Shown here: positions 1-8,034 of the stretch, one piece after another | How positions within the stretch are numbered: position 1 is the stretch's first letter | How the letters are laid out: every line of letters begins with the position of its first letter | Assembly (NCBI GenBank): GCA_019510125.1 | Contig: JAEKKX010000006.1 | Coordinates: 310,001 to 374,000, forward strand | From: Lysobacterales bacterium | GTDB lineage: Bacteria > Pseudomonadota > Gammaproteobacteria > Xanthomonadales > Xanthomonadaceae | Reading direction: 5' to 3' | DNA: 64,000 nucleotides | The notes under the pieces: generated by a model | Told to the model about the DNA's origin: nothing | The model's database searches: none | The model's input: the letters and a program-made list of their open reading frames with translations, nothing else | Translations under genes and position numbers: made by a program

Positions 1-196
1 CCGGAACCACCTGCGGGGGACGCTCGGCCTCGGGCTTCGCCGCGGCGTTGCCGCTGGCGGGCGTCTGCGCGGGCGCGGCGTCCGCGCACCAGCGCCGCCA
101 GTAGCCGGCCGGCGGCATCTCGGCCCGCACGGCGTCCGGACCCCCTCCCGGAGGAGAGGCGAACGACGAGCCGGGCGCGCTGGGAACGAAGGACAT
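1..196 (-). CDS. N-terminus of an unidentified protein, cut by the window edge
   Basis: An open reading frame starts with ATG at 196 on the minus strand, behind a GGAG Shine-Dalgarno about 5 bases upstream, and runs off the left edge. About 65 residues are visible. They are rich in Pro, Ala and Gly and hold one aromatic/basic patch, PAGYWRRWCAD, near residue 34. That patch recalls the start of RDD-type membrane proteins, but no membrane segment is visible, so no function is assigned. Confidence 0.5.
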   Translation of the reverse strand, partial: MSFVPSAPGSSFASPPGGGPDAVRAEMPPAGYWRRWCADAAPAQTPASGNAAAKPEAERPPQVVP

Positions 197-278
197 CGGG
201 ACTCCAGGGGCGAACCCGCATTATGCGGCTTCGTCCCCGGATGGGAAGCGCCGCGCCGCCGGAGCGCGGCGGTGCGGC

Positions 279-911
279 TCAGCGCGACGGGTCGAGAGCG
301 TTCGTGGTCGCCGCGGGCGGGGCGATCTCGCCCCCCGAAAACAGCCGCGCGAGGCCGCGGGTCACCTTGCGCCACAGCCACCAGACCACCAGCGCGGCGA
401 TCAGGCCCGTGCCGACGACCAGGATCAGCGCGATCCACGGGTGCGCCCAGGCCAGCGCCAGGCCGCCGACGACCATGCCGTCCTCGACCACCGACGCGGT
501 CCAGTTGGTGACCGGTTCGGGCGAGGTGTTGAGCAGGGCGCGGGTGCCGGCCTTCAGGACGTGGCTGGTCAGCGCCGCGCCGGCGCCGGCCGCCAGCATG
601 CCGCCGGCGAGGTCGCCGTCCGGCGACATCGCGGCCGCGGCGAGGAAGGCGCCGGCCGGAATGCGCAGCAGGGTATGCAGCAGGTCCCAGCCGGAATCGA
701 CGCCGGGGATCTTGTCGGCGAAGAACTCCACCGCCGCCAGCAGTCCCGAGATGCCGAGCACCCAGGGCGAGGTGGTGACTTCCAGCGCGGGCGGCAGGTG
801 CAGCCAGCCGAAATAGCCGGCGATGCCGACCCCGAACACGGTGAGATAGGCGCGCACGCCGGCGAGCCAGGCCAGCAGGATGCCGATGGCGAACACGTGG
901 GCTTCGGACAT
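279..911 (-). CDS. DUF4126 family membrane protein
   Basis: This 210-residue protein begins MSEAHVFAIGILL at an ATG preceded by GGGGAG. It holds several hydrophobic helices: an N-terminal one, then GVGIAGYFGWL, an Ala-rich middle region and a strong C-terminal segment ending VVWWLWRK. The order of helices and the motifs GVRAYLTVFGVG and FFADKIPGVDSGWD match the DUF4126 family of small inner-membrane proteins, whose function is unknown. It stands alone on the minus strand, divergent from the DUF6776 gene. Upstream in-frame codons exist, but only this start has a ribosome site at normal distance. Confidence 0.8.
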   Translation of the reverse strand: MSEAHVFAIGILLAWLAGVRAYLTVFGVGIAGYFGWLHLPPALEVTTSPWVLGISGLLAAVEFFADKIPGVDSGWDLLHTLLRIPAGAFLAAAAMSPDGDLAGGMLAAGAGAALTSHVLKAGTRALLNTSPEPVTNWTASVVEDGMVVGGLALAWAHPWIALILVVGTGLIAALVVWWLWRKVTRGLARLFSGGEIAPPAATTNALDPSR

Positions 912-1113
912 GGTGACACTCCCCCAGCGAATCCCGGCAGCGTCGCGGCCGGGCGCGGTGGCGACCGGTCGGGCCGCACGGGCGCAGAGTATCAGCCGCG
1001 CGGCTTGACGCAGGCTTAAGGGCCACCGGTCACGGTTTTGCCCGCTCGCCCCTTCCCGGGGCGTGAACGACGGCAGCGCACGCGCCGGGACGCTGCGGGT
1101 ACGATGGTCGGCG

Positions 1114-2565
1114 ATGAGCGAGTCCTCCGACACCACCGCCCCGCGGCGGCGCAATCGCCGCCGCAAAGTGCCCGCCGCCGCCGCGCCGCCGGCCGAACCG
1201 GCGGTGCGGGCGATCCTGGAGCAGGCGCTGCACCCGGATCAGACGGCGCTCGATGCCGAGGCCGGCGACGGCGCGGACGCGCCGCCGGCGCCTGACGCCA
1301 GGCCCCGCCGCGGCCGCCGCAAGCCCGCCGCAGCGCCTGCGGCCGAGCCTGCGGCGGAAACGTCCCGGAAACCCCAGACGCCGCGCAAACGACGTCGCCG
1401 TGGCGCGTCGTCGCCCGAGGCGGTCGCCGTGGAAGTGGTGGTCGAACGCGCCGCGGAGGACGTGGCGGCCGAAGGCGTCGCAGTGGAAAGCGTCCCGACG
1501 GAAAGCGTCGCGGCCGAGGGCGCCATCGTCGCCGCGGAGCCGGAGACGGCCGCCGCCGACGTTCCGGCGGCGACCGCGGCGTGGCCCGAGGCGACCGAAT
1601 GCTGGTCGCCCGCGCAGGACATCGCGGCGACGGCGGAGCACGCGCCCGCCGAGCTGCCGGCGGACGAGGCGTTCGCCGCTGCGGAGGCGCCGCCGCCGGA
1701 CGAGGCGGGTGGCGAAGCGGACCCCGGCGCGGCCCCCGGCGAGACCGAGGGCGGCGCCGTCGCCGAGGCGCGATCGCATGCGTCGCCGCATGAACTGCCG
1801 GATGCGCCGCCGCCGGAGCCGCCCGGACCTCCCCACGAACCGCCGCCCGGACCGCCGCCCGGACCGCCCCCGGCATCGTCCGCCGCCGCCCCCGGGCATC
1901 CGCCGGTCGCGCACGGCTGGGTCTACCTCGCCGTCGGCCTGTTCCTCGCCGCGCTCGGCTTCGGCGTGTGGGGCGTGTGGAACGTCTTCTTCACCGATGG
2001 CGACGCGCAGACGATGGCCGCGACCCGCGCCCGCGCCGACCGCCTGAGCCAGGAGGTCTCGACGCTGCGCCGCTCCGACCAGATCAGCCGCGACGCCAAC
2101 CGCGACCTCGAGCGCACCCTGGCCGAACGCGACGAGGAAATCGCCAGCCTGCGCGCCGACATCGCCTTCTACGAGCGCTTCGTCGGCGCCACCGGCCAGC
2201 GCCGCGGCCTCAGCGTGCATACCCTCGAAATGCGCAGGCAGGACGGCGACGCCTGGCATTTCGTCGCCACCCTCACCCAGAACGTGAACCGCGGCGCGGT
2301 CAACGACGGCCGGCTCGCGCTGTCGGTGGAAGGCACCCGCGGCGACCGCATGGAGAAACTGTCGTGGTCGACCCTGCGCAAGCAGGCCAACGCGCCCGGC
2401 CAGGCCTATTCGTTCAAGTATTTCCAGCAGTTGGAGGGCGAGATCCTGCTGCCGGCGGACTTCAAGCCGCTGCGGGTGACGGTGCGCCTGGTGCCGCAGA
2501 GCGGCAGCGCGGTGGAGCAATCCTTCCCCTGGCCCGAAACACTGCATTCCGCGGCCGGCGGATGA
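1114..2565 (+). CDS. DUF6776 family membrane protein with long disordered N-terminus
   Basis: This protein has 483 residues from the ATG at 1114; an upstream in-frame start at 1063 looks less likely. The first 250 or so residues are low-complexity Ala/Pro/Arg/Glu sequence ending in repeated PPEPPGPP-like blocks. One transmembrane helix follows (HGWVYLAVGLFLAALGFGVW). After it comes a coiled coil of about 60 residues beginning TRARADRLSQEVSTL, then a compact C-terminal domain of about 140 residues (FYERFVGATGQRRGLSVHTL) matching DUF6776. It is followed 45 bases later by erpA and then nudC, probably as one operon. The domain's role is unknown. The topology suggests an inner-membrane anchor with one soluble tail on each side. 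Confidence 0.8.
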   Translation: MSESSDTTAPRRRNRRRKVPAAAAPPAEPAVRAILEQALHPDQTALDAEAGDGADAPPAPDARPRRGRRKPAAAPAAEPAAETSRKPQTPRKRRRRGASSPEAVAVEVVVERAAEDVAAEGVAVESVPTESVAAEGAIVAAEPETAAADVPAATAAWPEATECWSPAQDIAATAEHAPAELPADEAFAAAEAPPPDEAGGEADPGAAPGETEGGAVAEARSHASPHELPDAPPPEPPGPPHEPPPGPPPGPPPASSAAAPGHPPVAHGWVYLAVGLFLAALGFGVWGVWNVFFTDGDAQTMAATRARADRLSQEVSTLRRSDQISRDANRDLERTLAERDEEIASLRADIAFYERFVGATGQRRGLSVHTLEMRRQDGDAWHFVATLTQNVNRGAVNDGRLALSVEGTRGDRMEKLSWSTLRKQANAPGQAYSFKYFQQLEGEILLPADFKPLRVTVRLVPQSGSAVEQSFPWPETLHSAAGG

Positions 2566-2610
2566 CGCCTGCGGCTTGAACGCCCGCGCGCCGGGCCGCA
2601 TCCTGTGCGC

Positions 2611-2988
2611 ATGGATACGCACGCTTCCGCTCCGTCCCCCGCCGATGCCGCGCCGTCGGCGCCGCTGGTCGATTTCACCGCCGCCGCCGCCGCCAAGGTC
2701 CGCGAGCTGATCCGCGAGGAAGGCAATCCCGCGCTGAACCTGCGCGTCTACATCCAGGGCGGCGGCTGTTCCGGCTTCCAGTACGGCTTCGAGTTCGACG
2801 AGCAGCGCAACGAGGACGACATGGCGATCGTCACCGACGAGGTGACCCTGCTGGTCGATCCGCTCAGCCTGCAGTACCTCGTCGGCGCGCAGGTCGATTA
2901 CACCGAGAGCCTGCACGGCGCGCAGTTCGTGATCCGCAATCCGAACGCGAAGACGACCTGCGGCTGCGGCAGCAGTTTCAGCGCCTGA
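2611..2988 (+). CDS. erpA: Iron-sulfur cluster insertion protein ErpA
   Basis: This 125-residue A-type carrier binds an Fe-S cluster and passes it to apo-proteins, including those needed for isoprenoid synthesis and respiration. The three invariant cysteines are present: Cys53 in [11 protein letters not shown], and Cys117 and Cys119 in the C-terminal CGCGSSF. About 20 extra Ala/Pro/Ser residues precede the conserved domain. The ATG at 2611 was chosen over a GTG two codons earlier, because the ATG gives the usual short N-terminus. The nudC start follows 8 bases after its stop, so the two are probably co-transcribed. Confidence 0.95.
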   Translation: MDTHASAPSPADAAPSAPLVDFTAAAAAKVRELIREEGNPALNLRVYIQGGGCSGFQYGFEFDEQRNEDDMAIVTDEVTLLVDPLSLQYLVGAQVDYTESLHGAQFVIRNPNAKTTCGCGSSFSA

Positions 2989-2995
2989 GCCGGCC

Positions 2996-3937
2996 ATGAC
3001 CCTGCCCGCGCCCCGCTTCGCATTCGTCGAGGGCGCGCTCGACCGCGCCGACGCCCTGCGCGACAAGCCCGATGCCCTGCAGGCCTACTGGCACGACGCG
3101 CGCGTGCTGGTGGTCGATGCCGACGGCCGCACCCGCGCGGACGCCGCGGGCGCGCTGGCGACCCCGCGCGGGCGCACGCTCGCGGACGCGGCGGGCGAGG
3201 CCGCGTTCCTGGGGGCCGTGTTCCTGGGCATGCGCGGGGACGAGGCCTGGTTCGCGATCGACGACGACCGCGAGTCCGCCGCCGCGGCACCGCCGGCGCC
3301 GTTCGAGGCGCGCGGCGCGCAGGACGGCCGCATCGACCTGCGCTCGGCCGCGGCCCAGTGGCCGGCGTTCGAGGCCACCGTCTTCGCCCAGGCCCGCGCC
3401 GTGCTGCACTGGCGCGCCCGGCACCGCCACTGCGGCGCCTGCGGCGGCCCGCTGCGCTTCCTGCGCGGTGGCTGGCAGGGGCATTGCGACGCCTGCGGAC
3501 TGGATCACTACCCGCGCACCGACCCGGCGGTGATCGTCGCCGTCAGCGACGGCGAACGCCTGCTGCTCGGCCGCCAGGCGAACTGGCCGCCGCGCCGCTA
3601 CTCGACCCTGGCCGGGTTCGTCGAGCCCGGCGAAACCCTCGAACAGACCGTGGCCCGCGAGGTGATGGAGGAATCCGGCGTTCGCGTGCGGACCAGCCGA
3701 TACCTCGCCTCGCAGCCGTGGCCGTTCCCCTCGTCGCTGATGCTGGGGTTCGTGGCCGACGCCGAACCGGACCCGCCCCGCGCCGACCAGGAGCTCGAGG
3801 ACGTGCGCTGGTTCTCGCGCGAGGACGTCGGCGCCGCGCTGCGCGGCGAAAGCGGTCCCGACGGGCTGCTGCTGTCGCCGTCGATTTCGATCTCGCGCTG
3901 GCTGATCGAGGCCTGGCACGCCGCCGCCGCCCGCTGA
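2996..3937 (+). CDS. nudC: NAD(+)/NADH pyrophosphatase NudC
   Basis: This Nudix hydrolase cleaves NADH and NAD to mononucleotides and can remove NAD caps from RNA. The 313-residue protein has the full NudC layout: an N-terminal domain, a zinc ribbon with Cys146/Cys149 and Cys164/Cys167 (HCGACGG and HCDACGLDHYPRTDP), and a catalytic domain. The Nudix box runs from Gly207 (GFVEPGETLEQTVAREVMEE). The family signature SQPWPFPSS lies at residues 239-247 and separates NudC from other Nudix enzymes. It closes the DUF6776-erpA-nudC group. A hairpin about 50 bases downstream probably ends the transcript. Confidence 0.95.
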   Translation: MTLPAPRFAFVEGALDRADALRDKPDALQAYWHDARVLVVDADGRTRADAAGALATPRGRTLADAAGEAAFLGAVFLGMRGDEAWFAIDDDRESAAAAPPAPFEARGAQDGRIDLRSAAAQWPAFEATVFAQARAVLHWRARHRHCGACGGPLRFLRGGWQGHCDACGLDHYPRTDPAVIVAVSDGERLLLGRQANWPPRRYSTLAGFVEPGETLEQTVAREVMEESGVRVRTSRYLASQPWPFPSSLMLGFVADAEPDPPRADQELEDVRWFSREDVGAALRGESGPDGLLLSPSISISRWLIEAWHAAAAR

Positions 3938-3986
3938 CCGGGCGCGCTCCGGGCCGCCGGCGGGCCGCGACCAGTTCCTGACGCAG

Positions 3987-4007
3987 GCCGTCACTCCAGG
4001 TGACGGC
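3987..4007 (+). terminator. Hairpin downstream of nudC
   Basis: A perfect 8-bp inverted repeat, GCCGTCAC / GTGACGGC, with a 5-base loop lies about 50 bases after the nudC stop. The only T-run (TTTT) comes some 18 bases later, so the terminator call rests on position and stem quality. Confidence 0.45.
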
Positions 4008-4270
4008 GTCGGTCCGAAGTGATGTGTTTTGCTTGACGTCTGCCGGCCTTGGTCAGGGGTCTTGCGCTGCGCCGGTCATCGCGCCCGTTGTCTCCCGTGT
4101 CTCCTCCCGGGCCGCCGTCGCGGCCGCGCGCCAGACGATGCGCGACGCCGCAACGACGCCGATTCAAGCCCGACTCGTGCGCCGAACATGCGCCGAATGC
4201 GCCCATCTTCGGCCTTCTTCTGGAATGCAATCGATTCTCATCATCACTGTCTCCACGAGAAGCGCAAACG

Positions 4271-4287
4271 TTGGCACGTTGCTTGCG
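4271..4287 (+). promoter_or_regulatory. Sigma-54 (RpoN) promoter of the GTPase/roadblock operon
   Basis: TTGGCACGTTGCTTGCG fits the sigma-54 consensus (YTGGCACGRNNNTTGCW) at nearly every position. The GG at 4273-4274 and GC at 4285-4286 have the required 12-base spacing. The start of transcription would fall near 4298, leaving a leader of about 150 bases before the first gene at 4449. It lies in the 511-base gap between nudC and 4449, where I see no gene. The leader ends with AAGAAGAGG as ribosome site. No activator site was identified. Confidence 0.7.
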
Positions 4288-4448
4288 CCAACCTCCTCGC
4301 AGCGCATGACCCGCCGCGTCGAAACGACGGCCGGGCGCGCGCGTCGGGTCCGGGGAGCGGGTCCGCTGCGTTCGTAATTTTCAACGCCGCCGTGTCGAAG
4401 GATCGTCCGCGGATCACATCCCGCGCACCATCAAAAGAAGAGGCCTCC

Positions 4449-5117
4449 ATGCAGCACGAGATCGGCGGATTGTCCGGAGGCACGGGACAGATCGCGGCCG
4501 TGTTCGATGCCGACGACGGCGCCCTGGGGCTCGTCACCCGGGCCGCCGGCGGACGCGAGGCCGTGTCGCTGGCGCTCGATGGCGTCGGCGAGGTCTGGCT
4601 CGACCCGGTCCTGAAGCGCGCCGTCGCGCGCGTGGACGACTGGACGGCGTTCTGCACCGCGCCGGCCGCGCGGCTGCGGATGAGGCCCTCGGGCGCACCC
4701 GCCGGCGTGGCCCAGCGCGAGTTGTCCGAACTGCTCTGGATGCTGGGCTACCACAGTTCGCGCGGGCGCCTGCCGGTCAGCATCAACCGGCATGCGGTGA
4801 TCCGGCTCGCGCACTGGCCGAACCTGAGCCGGTTGCCGCGGACGCCGGACATGTACCGGCTGTGCGCGCTGCTGGCGCGCCGTCCGAGCAGCATCCATCT
4901 CGCCGGCCGGCTGGTCGGCGTCGACGACGCCCAGGTCTTCCAGTTCTTCAGCGCCGCCCATGCCGGCGGCGCGATCGAGATGATCACCCGCGATCCGTCG
5001 CTGTCGCAGGTGCAGGCGCACGCGCAGGCGGATGAGGCCGACGTCGCGCGGCCGCTGTCGGAGACATCGGTCACCTCGATGCTCAAACAGTTGTGGAACA
5101 AGATGACGGGGCGCTGA
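4449..5117 (+). CDS. Uncharacterised protein with PatA-like C-terminal region, first gene of GTPase/roadblock operon
   Basis: The product has 222 residues, with no signal peptide or membrane helix. The N-terminal 90 residues look like a small alpha/beta domain (FDADDGALGLVTRAAGG). The region around residues 125-180 (RHAVIRLAHWPNLSRLP, then LLARRPSSIHLAGRL and a Gly-rich end) has the spacing of the winged-helix segment in PatA/DUF4388-type gliding and development proteins. That resemblance is weak and judged by eye. The tail TSVTSMLKQLWNKMTGR may be an interaction helix. The gene ends 3 bases before the GTPase start. A role as effector or adaptor of the GTPase is inferred from position only. 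Confidence 0.7.
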   Translation: MQHEIGGLSGGTGQIAAVFDADDGALGLVTRAAGGREAVSLALDGVGEVWLDPVLKRAVARVDDWTAFCTAPAARLRMRPSGAPAGVAQRELSELLWMLGYHSSRGRLPVSINRHAVIRLAHWPNLSRLPRTPDMYRLCALLARRPSSIHLAGRLVGVDDAQVFQFFSAAHAGGAIEMITRDPSLSQVQAHAQADEADVARPLSETSVTSMLKQLWNKMTGR

Positions 5118-5120
5118 TCG

Positions 5121-5666
5121 ATGGAGCGGAAAATCATTTTCGCCGGCCCGGTCGGCGCCGGAAAAACCACCGCGGTCGCCGCGATCAGCGACATCCCCGT
5201 GGTCTCGACCGAAGGCGCGGCCACCGACGACGTCGCGCTGCGCAAGGCCAGGACCACGGTCGCGATGGACTACGGCGTGCTGCACCTGGCCGACGGCGGC
5301 AAGGTGCACCTGTACGGCGCGCCGGGCCAGGACCGTTTCGATTTCATGTGGGACATCCTCACCGTCGGCGGCATCGGCCTGGTGCTGATGCTCGACCAGA
5401 TGCGTCCGGATCCGGTCGCCGATCTCGATCACTACCTCGACGCCTTCGGCGGCTTCATCAAGCGCACCGACGGCGCGATGGTGGTCGGCGTCAGCCGCAT
5501 GGACCTGTGCGCCGACGCCACGGTGGAACCGATCCGCGCCCGGCTGCTGCAAAGGGGGCTGAACGTCCCCGTGTTCGAGGTCGACGCGCGCGACCGCGAG
5601 GACATCCGCCAACTGCTGCTGGCGCTGCTGAGCCTGCTCGACCCCGCGGTCAGGCGGTTCCGGTGA
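5121..5666 (+). CDS. Small Ras-like GTPase, MglA / conservon type
   Basis: This 181-residue GTP-binding protein belongs to the bacterial small-GTPase group paired with roadblock proteins (MglA of gliding bacteria, CvnD-type of actinobacteria). The P-loop GPVGAGKTT is at residues 9-17 and the switch I threonine sits in ARTTVAMDYG. The G3 motif is modified to GAPGQDRFDF (66-75), lacking the usual DxxG aspartate. The G4 position reads SRMD rather than NKxD, a change known in this group. The next gene starts inside its stop codon (GTGA overlap). It should act with the roadblock proteins encoded downstream. Confidence 0.85.
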   Translation: MERKIIFAGPVGAGKTTAVAAISDIPVVSTEGAATDDVALRKARTTVAMDYGVLHLADGGKVHLYGAPGQDRFDFMWDILTVGGIGLVLMLDQMRPDPVADLDHYLDAFGGFIKRTDGAMVVGVSRMDLCADATVEPIRARLLQRGLNVPVFEVDARDREDIRQLLLALLSLLDPAVRRFR

Positions 5667-7102
5667 GCGCCGCCGCCGTGCCGTCCCCGGTGTCGATGGG
5701 CGCAGTGCCCGAACGGGTGCTGTCGCTGCGCGGGTTCGGCGTCGCCTACGGCGGCAAGGTCGTGCTCGCGGAGATCGACCTGGCGGTCGCCGAGGCCGGC
5801 ATGACCGTGCTGGTCGGACCCTGCGGCACCGGCAAATCGACCCTGCTGCGGACGTTGGCCGGCCAGGCCGCCGCCAATCCGGCGCTGCGCACCTGGGGCG
5901 ACGCCGACTACCTGGGCCTGCCGCTGGGCGCGGCGCCGGCCTGGCCGGCGCTGGTCGGCCAGAGCGCGCGGCTGATGATGTCGAGCGTGTTCGAGAATCT
6001 GGTCTGCAACCTGCCCGAACGGGCGCGCCTGACCCGCGCGCAACAGCGCGAAATCATCGAGCGCTGGCTGTGGGAGAACGACCTCGGCGCGCTCGCGTCG
6101 CGGCTGGAGGACCCGGTCGTCAGCCTGTCGCTCGCCCAACAGCGGCACGTGGCCATCGTCCGCGCGGTCGCCGCCGATCCGCGCCTGCTGTGCCTGGACG
6201 AACCGACCGCGGGGCTGGACGACGACGAGGCCGATCGCCTGCTCGACCATCTGCGTCGCGAGGCCTGCCGGCGCGCCCTGATCGTCACCACCCATCACCA
6301 GGGGCACGCGCGCCGGCTCGGCGGGCGCGTCGCGCTGCTGGCCGGCGGCCGCATCCAGGAAATCCAGCCCAACGCCGCGTTCTTCGACGCGCCGTCGACC
6401 CAGGCCGGGCGCGAATTCGTGCGCAGCGGCACCTGCCTGCTGCCGTCGCCGGACGCCGATCCGCAGGACCTCGACGAGGGCGTGCCGCCGCCGCCGCCGC
6501 TGCCGGACGCCGCGCGCGGCGCGATCAGCGGCGCCTGCGGACCGCGCGGGTTCCACTGGCTGCGGCCCGGCCTGCTGGCCGGCACCCCGCTGCCGGGCGT
6601 GTTCCATGACCGCGACTACGATCTCGCGGCGCTGCAGCGGGTCGGCGTCCGTCACCTGGTCAACCTGACCGAACAGGCGATGGCGCCCGAGCCGCTCGCG
6701 CGCTTCGGCATCGCCAGCCACTGGTTTCCGGTGATGGACATGACCCCGCCGTCGACCGCGCAGGCGGACGCCATCTGCGATCTCGTCGACCGCCTCGTGG
6801 CCGCCGGCGAGCCGGTGGCCGTGCATTGCCGCGCCGGCCTCGGCCGCACCGGCACCGTGCTCGCCATGCACCTGATCCGGACCGGGCTCGGAGCGCGCGA
6901 AGCGCTCGACGCCGCGCGCCGGATCGAACCGCGCTGGGTCCAGTCGTCGTCGCAGATCGCCGCGCTCGAGGCCTTCGCCGCGCACTGCGCGGGTCGTCGC
7001 GCGGACGCAATCGTTTCCCGCTCCGGTTTCGACCGGCGCGCCACCGTCGCCGTCGCCGGTGCGGTTTCTTTCACGTCAACCACCAAGAGGGGAGTCAACT
7101 GA
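5663..7102 (+). CDS. ABC-type ATPase fused to dual-specificity/tyrosine phosphatase domain
   Basis: The protein has 479 residues from a GTG start that overlaps the GTPase stop by four bases. Residues 20-260 form an ABC ATPase: Walker A GPCGTGKST (52-60), Walker B LLCLDEPTAG (175-184) and H-loop His211. The signature reads LSLAQQ instead of LSGGQ. A Pro-rich linker (PPPPPLP, about 275-281) leads to a cysteine phosphatase domain with the P-loop HCRAGLGRT (388-396; Cys389, Arg395) and a likely general acid at Asp359 in MDMTPPS. No permease gene is nearby, so the ATPase is probably not part of a transporter. I know of no characterised protein with this pairing. Its stop overlaps the next start (TGATG). 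Confidence 0.85.
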   Translation: MSAAAVPSPVSMGAVPERVLSLRGFGVAYGGKVVLAEIDLAVAEAGMTVLVGPCGTGKSTLLRTLAGQAAANPALRTWGDADYLGLPLGAAPAWPALVGQSARLMMSSVFENLVCNLPERARLTRAQQREIIERWLWENDLGALASRLEDPVVSLSLAQQRHVAIVRAVAADPRLLCLDEPTAGLDDDEADRLLDHLRREACRRALIVTTHHQGHARRLGGRVALLAGGRIQEIQPNAAFFDAPSTQAGREFVRSGTCLLPSPDADPQDLDEGVPPPPPLPDAARGAISGACGPRGFHWLRPGLLAGTPLPGVFHDRDYDLAALQRVGVRHLVNLTEQAMAPEPLARFGIASHWFPVMDMTPPSTAQADAICDLVDRLVAAGEPVAVHCRAGLGRTGTVLAMHLIRTGLGAREALDAARRIEPRWVQSSSQIAALEAFAAHCAGRRADAIVSRSGFDRRATVAVAGAVSFTSTTKRGVN

Positions 7103-7506
7103 TGTCACTCGACCAGGGCCTGCAGAAGGCCATGACCAGCGTTCCGGAATGCATCGCCGCCGGCTTCATCGATCTTTCGTCCGGCATGCTGCTCGGCGTG
7201 AAGACGGTGGATTCGCATCCGTCCGAAGTGATGGACCTGCTCGCAGCCGCGACGTCCGACCTGTTCCAGGGCACCAACGTCACGATGATCGAACAGATCT
7301 TCAAGAAGGCCCGTGGCCTGCCCGCGAACGACCATCACTATTTCCAGGAAATCATCGTCAACAGCGACAACCTCGTGCACGTGTTCGTGCGCGGCAAGGT
7401 CCACCAGAACTACGTGGCCTGCTTTGTGTGCCGTCGTTCGACCAACCTCGGCATGGCGCTCACCAAGGTGCGCGTGGCGATGCCCGAACTCGAAACGCTG
7501 GTCTGA
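7102..7506 (+). CDS. Divergent roadblock/LC7-like protein
   Basis: This 134-residue soluble protein has a strong ribosome site (AGGGGAG), and its ATG overlaps the preceding stop by one base. The pattern CIAAGFIDLSSGMLLG near the start, an amphipathic helix (EVMDLLAAATSDLFQ), a central beta strand (LVHVFVRGK) and the ending STNLGMALTKVRVAMPELE follow the roadblock/LC7 fold. The sequence is divergent, and the family call is by eye. Roadblock dimers act as GTPase regulators or scaffolds, so the GTPase at 5121 is the likely partner. Two cysteines close together (CFVC) are unusual for this fold. Confidence 0.7.
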   Translation: MSLDQGLQKAMTSVPECIAAGFIDLSSGMLLGVKTVDSHPSEVMDLLAAATSDLFQGTNVTMIEQIFKKARGLPANDHHYFQEIIVNSDNLVHVFVRGKVHQNYVACFVCRRSTNLGMALTKVRVAMPELETLV

Positions 7507-7614
7507 TCCCGATGATGCGGACCGGGCGTCGGCGCGCATGCCGGCGTCCGGCGCCGCACCACGGGGCAGCCCCAGCCGCATTCTCCCGCCCCCATCCGCA
7601 TCCGGCCCACCCCC

Positions 7615-8025
7615 ATGACTTTTCCGACGCCGTCGAATCCGCTCGCCACCCACGCCAGCCGCCTGCGCGGGCTGCTGCGCGCCCTGCATGTCGCCCAGCC
7701 CGACATCGAGGCGTCCGCGGTGATCTCGGGCGACGGGCTGGTCGTCGCGTCGGTGCTGGGCCAGGGCATCGACGCCGACCGCTACGCGGCGATGTGCGCG
7801 GCCCTGCTCGCGCTGTCCGAGCGCGCCTCGAAGGAAGCGCAGCGCGGCGCCCTGCAGATGGTGCTGGTACAGGGCGACCAGGGCGCGATGCTGCTGGTGC
7901 GCGCGGTCGACGACCAGGTGCTGGCGGTGGCCGCGCATCCGAAGGCCAACCTCGGCATGATCTTCAACCAGGCGCGCAAGACCGCCGCCGGCCTGCCGTC
8001 GCCGCACGGCGTGACGGCAGGCTGA
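7615..8025 (+). CDS. Roadblock/LC7 domain protein (MglB-like)
   Basis: A 136-residue roadblock protein showing the classical pattern: IEASAVISGDGLVVASVL near residue 30, a long helix (AMCAALLALSERASKE), a strand pair (ALQMVLVQG, AMLLVRAVDD) and the terminal ANLGMIFNQARKTAAG. Proteins of this family are GTPase-activating or scaffold partners of MglA-like GTPases. It lies 108 bases after the first roadblock gene and 9 bases before the globin fusion, in the same operon. The MglB role is inferred from the family and the neighbouring GTPase. Confidence 0.85.
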   Translation: MTFPTPSNPLATHASRLRGLLRALHVAQPDIEASAVISGDGLVVASVLGQGIDADRYAAMCAALLALSERASKEAQRGALQMVLVQGDQGAMLLVRAVDDQVLAVAAHPKANLGMIFNQARKTAAGLPSPHGVTAG

Positions 8026-8034
8026 GCCTGGCGC

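Noticed and set aside
1-196. RDD-family membrane protein call for the truncated gene
   Set aside because: Only one short motif resembles the family, and the visible sequence is otherwise low-complexity.
1030-3066. Long minus-strand frame opposite DUF6776 and erpA
   Set aside because: Its composition is Arg/Ala/Gly noise, and well-recognised genes lie on the other strand. Similar shadows occur opposite nearly every large gene in this window.
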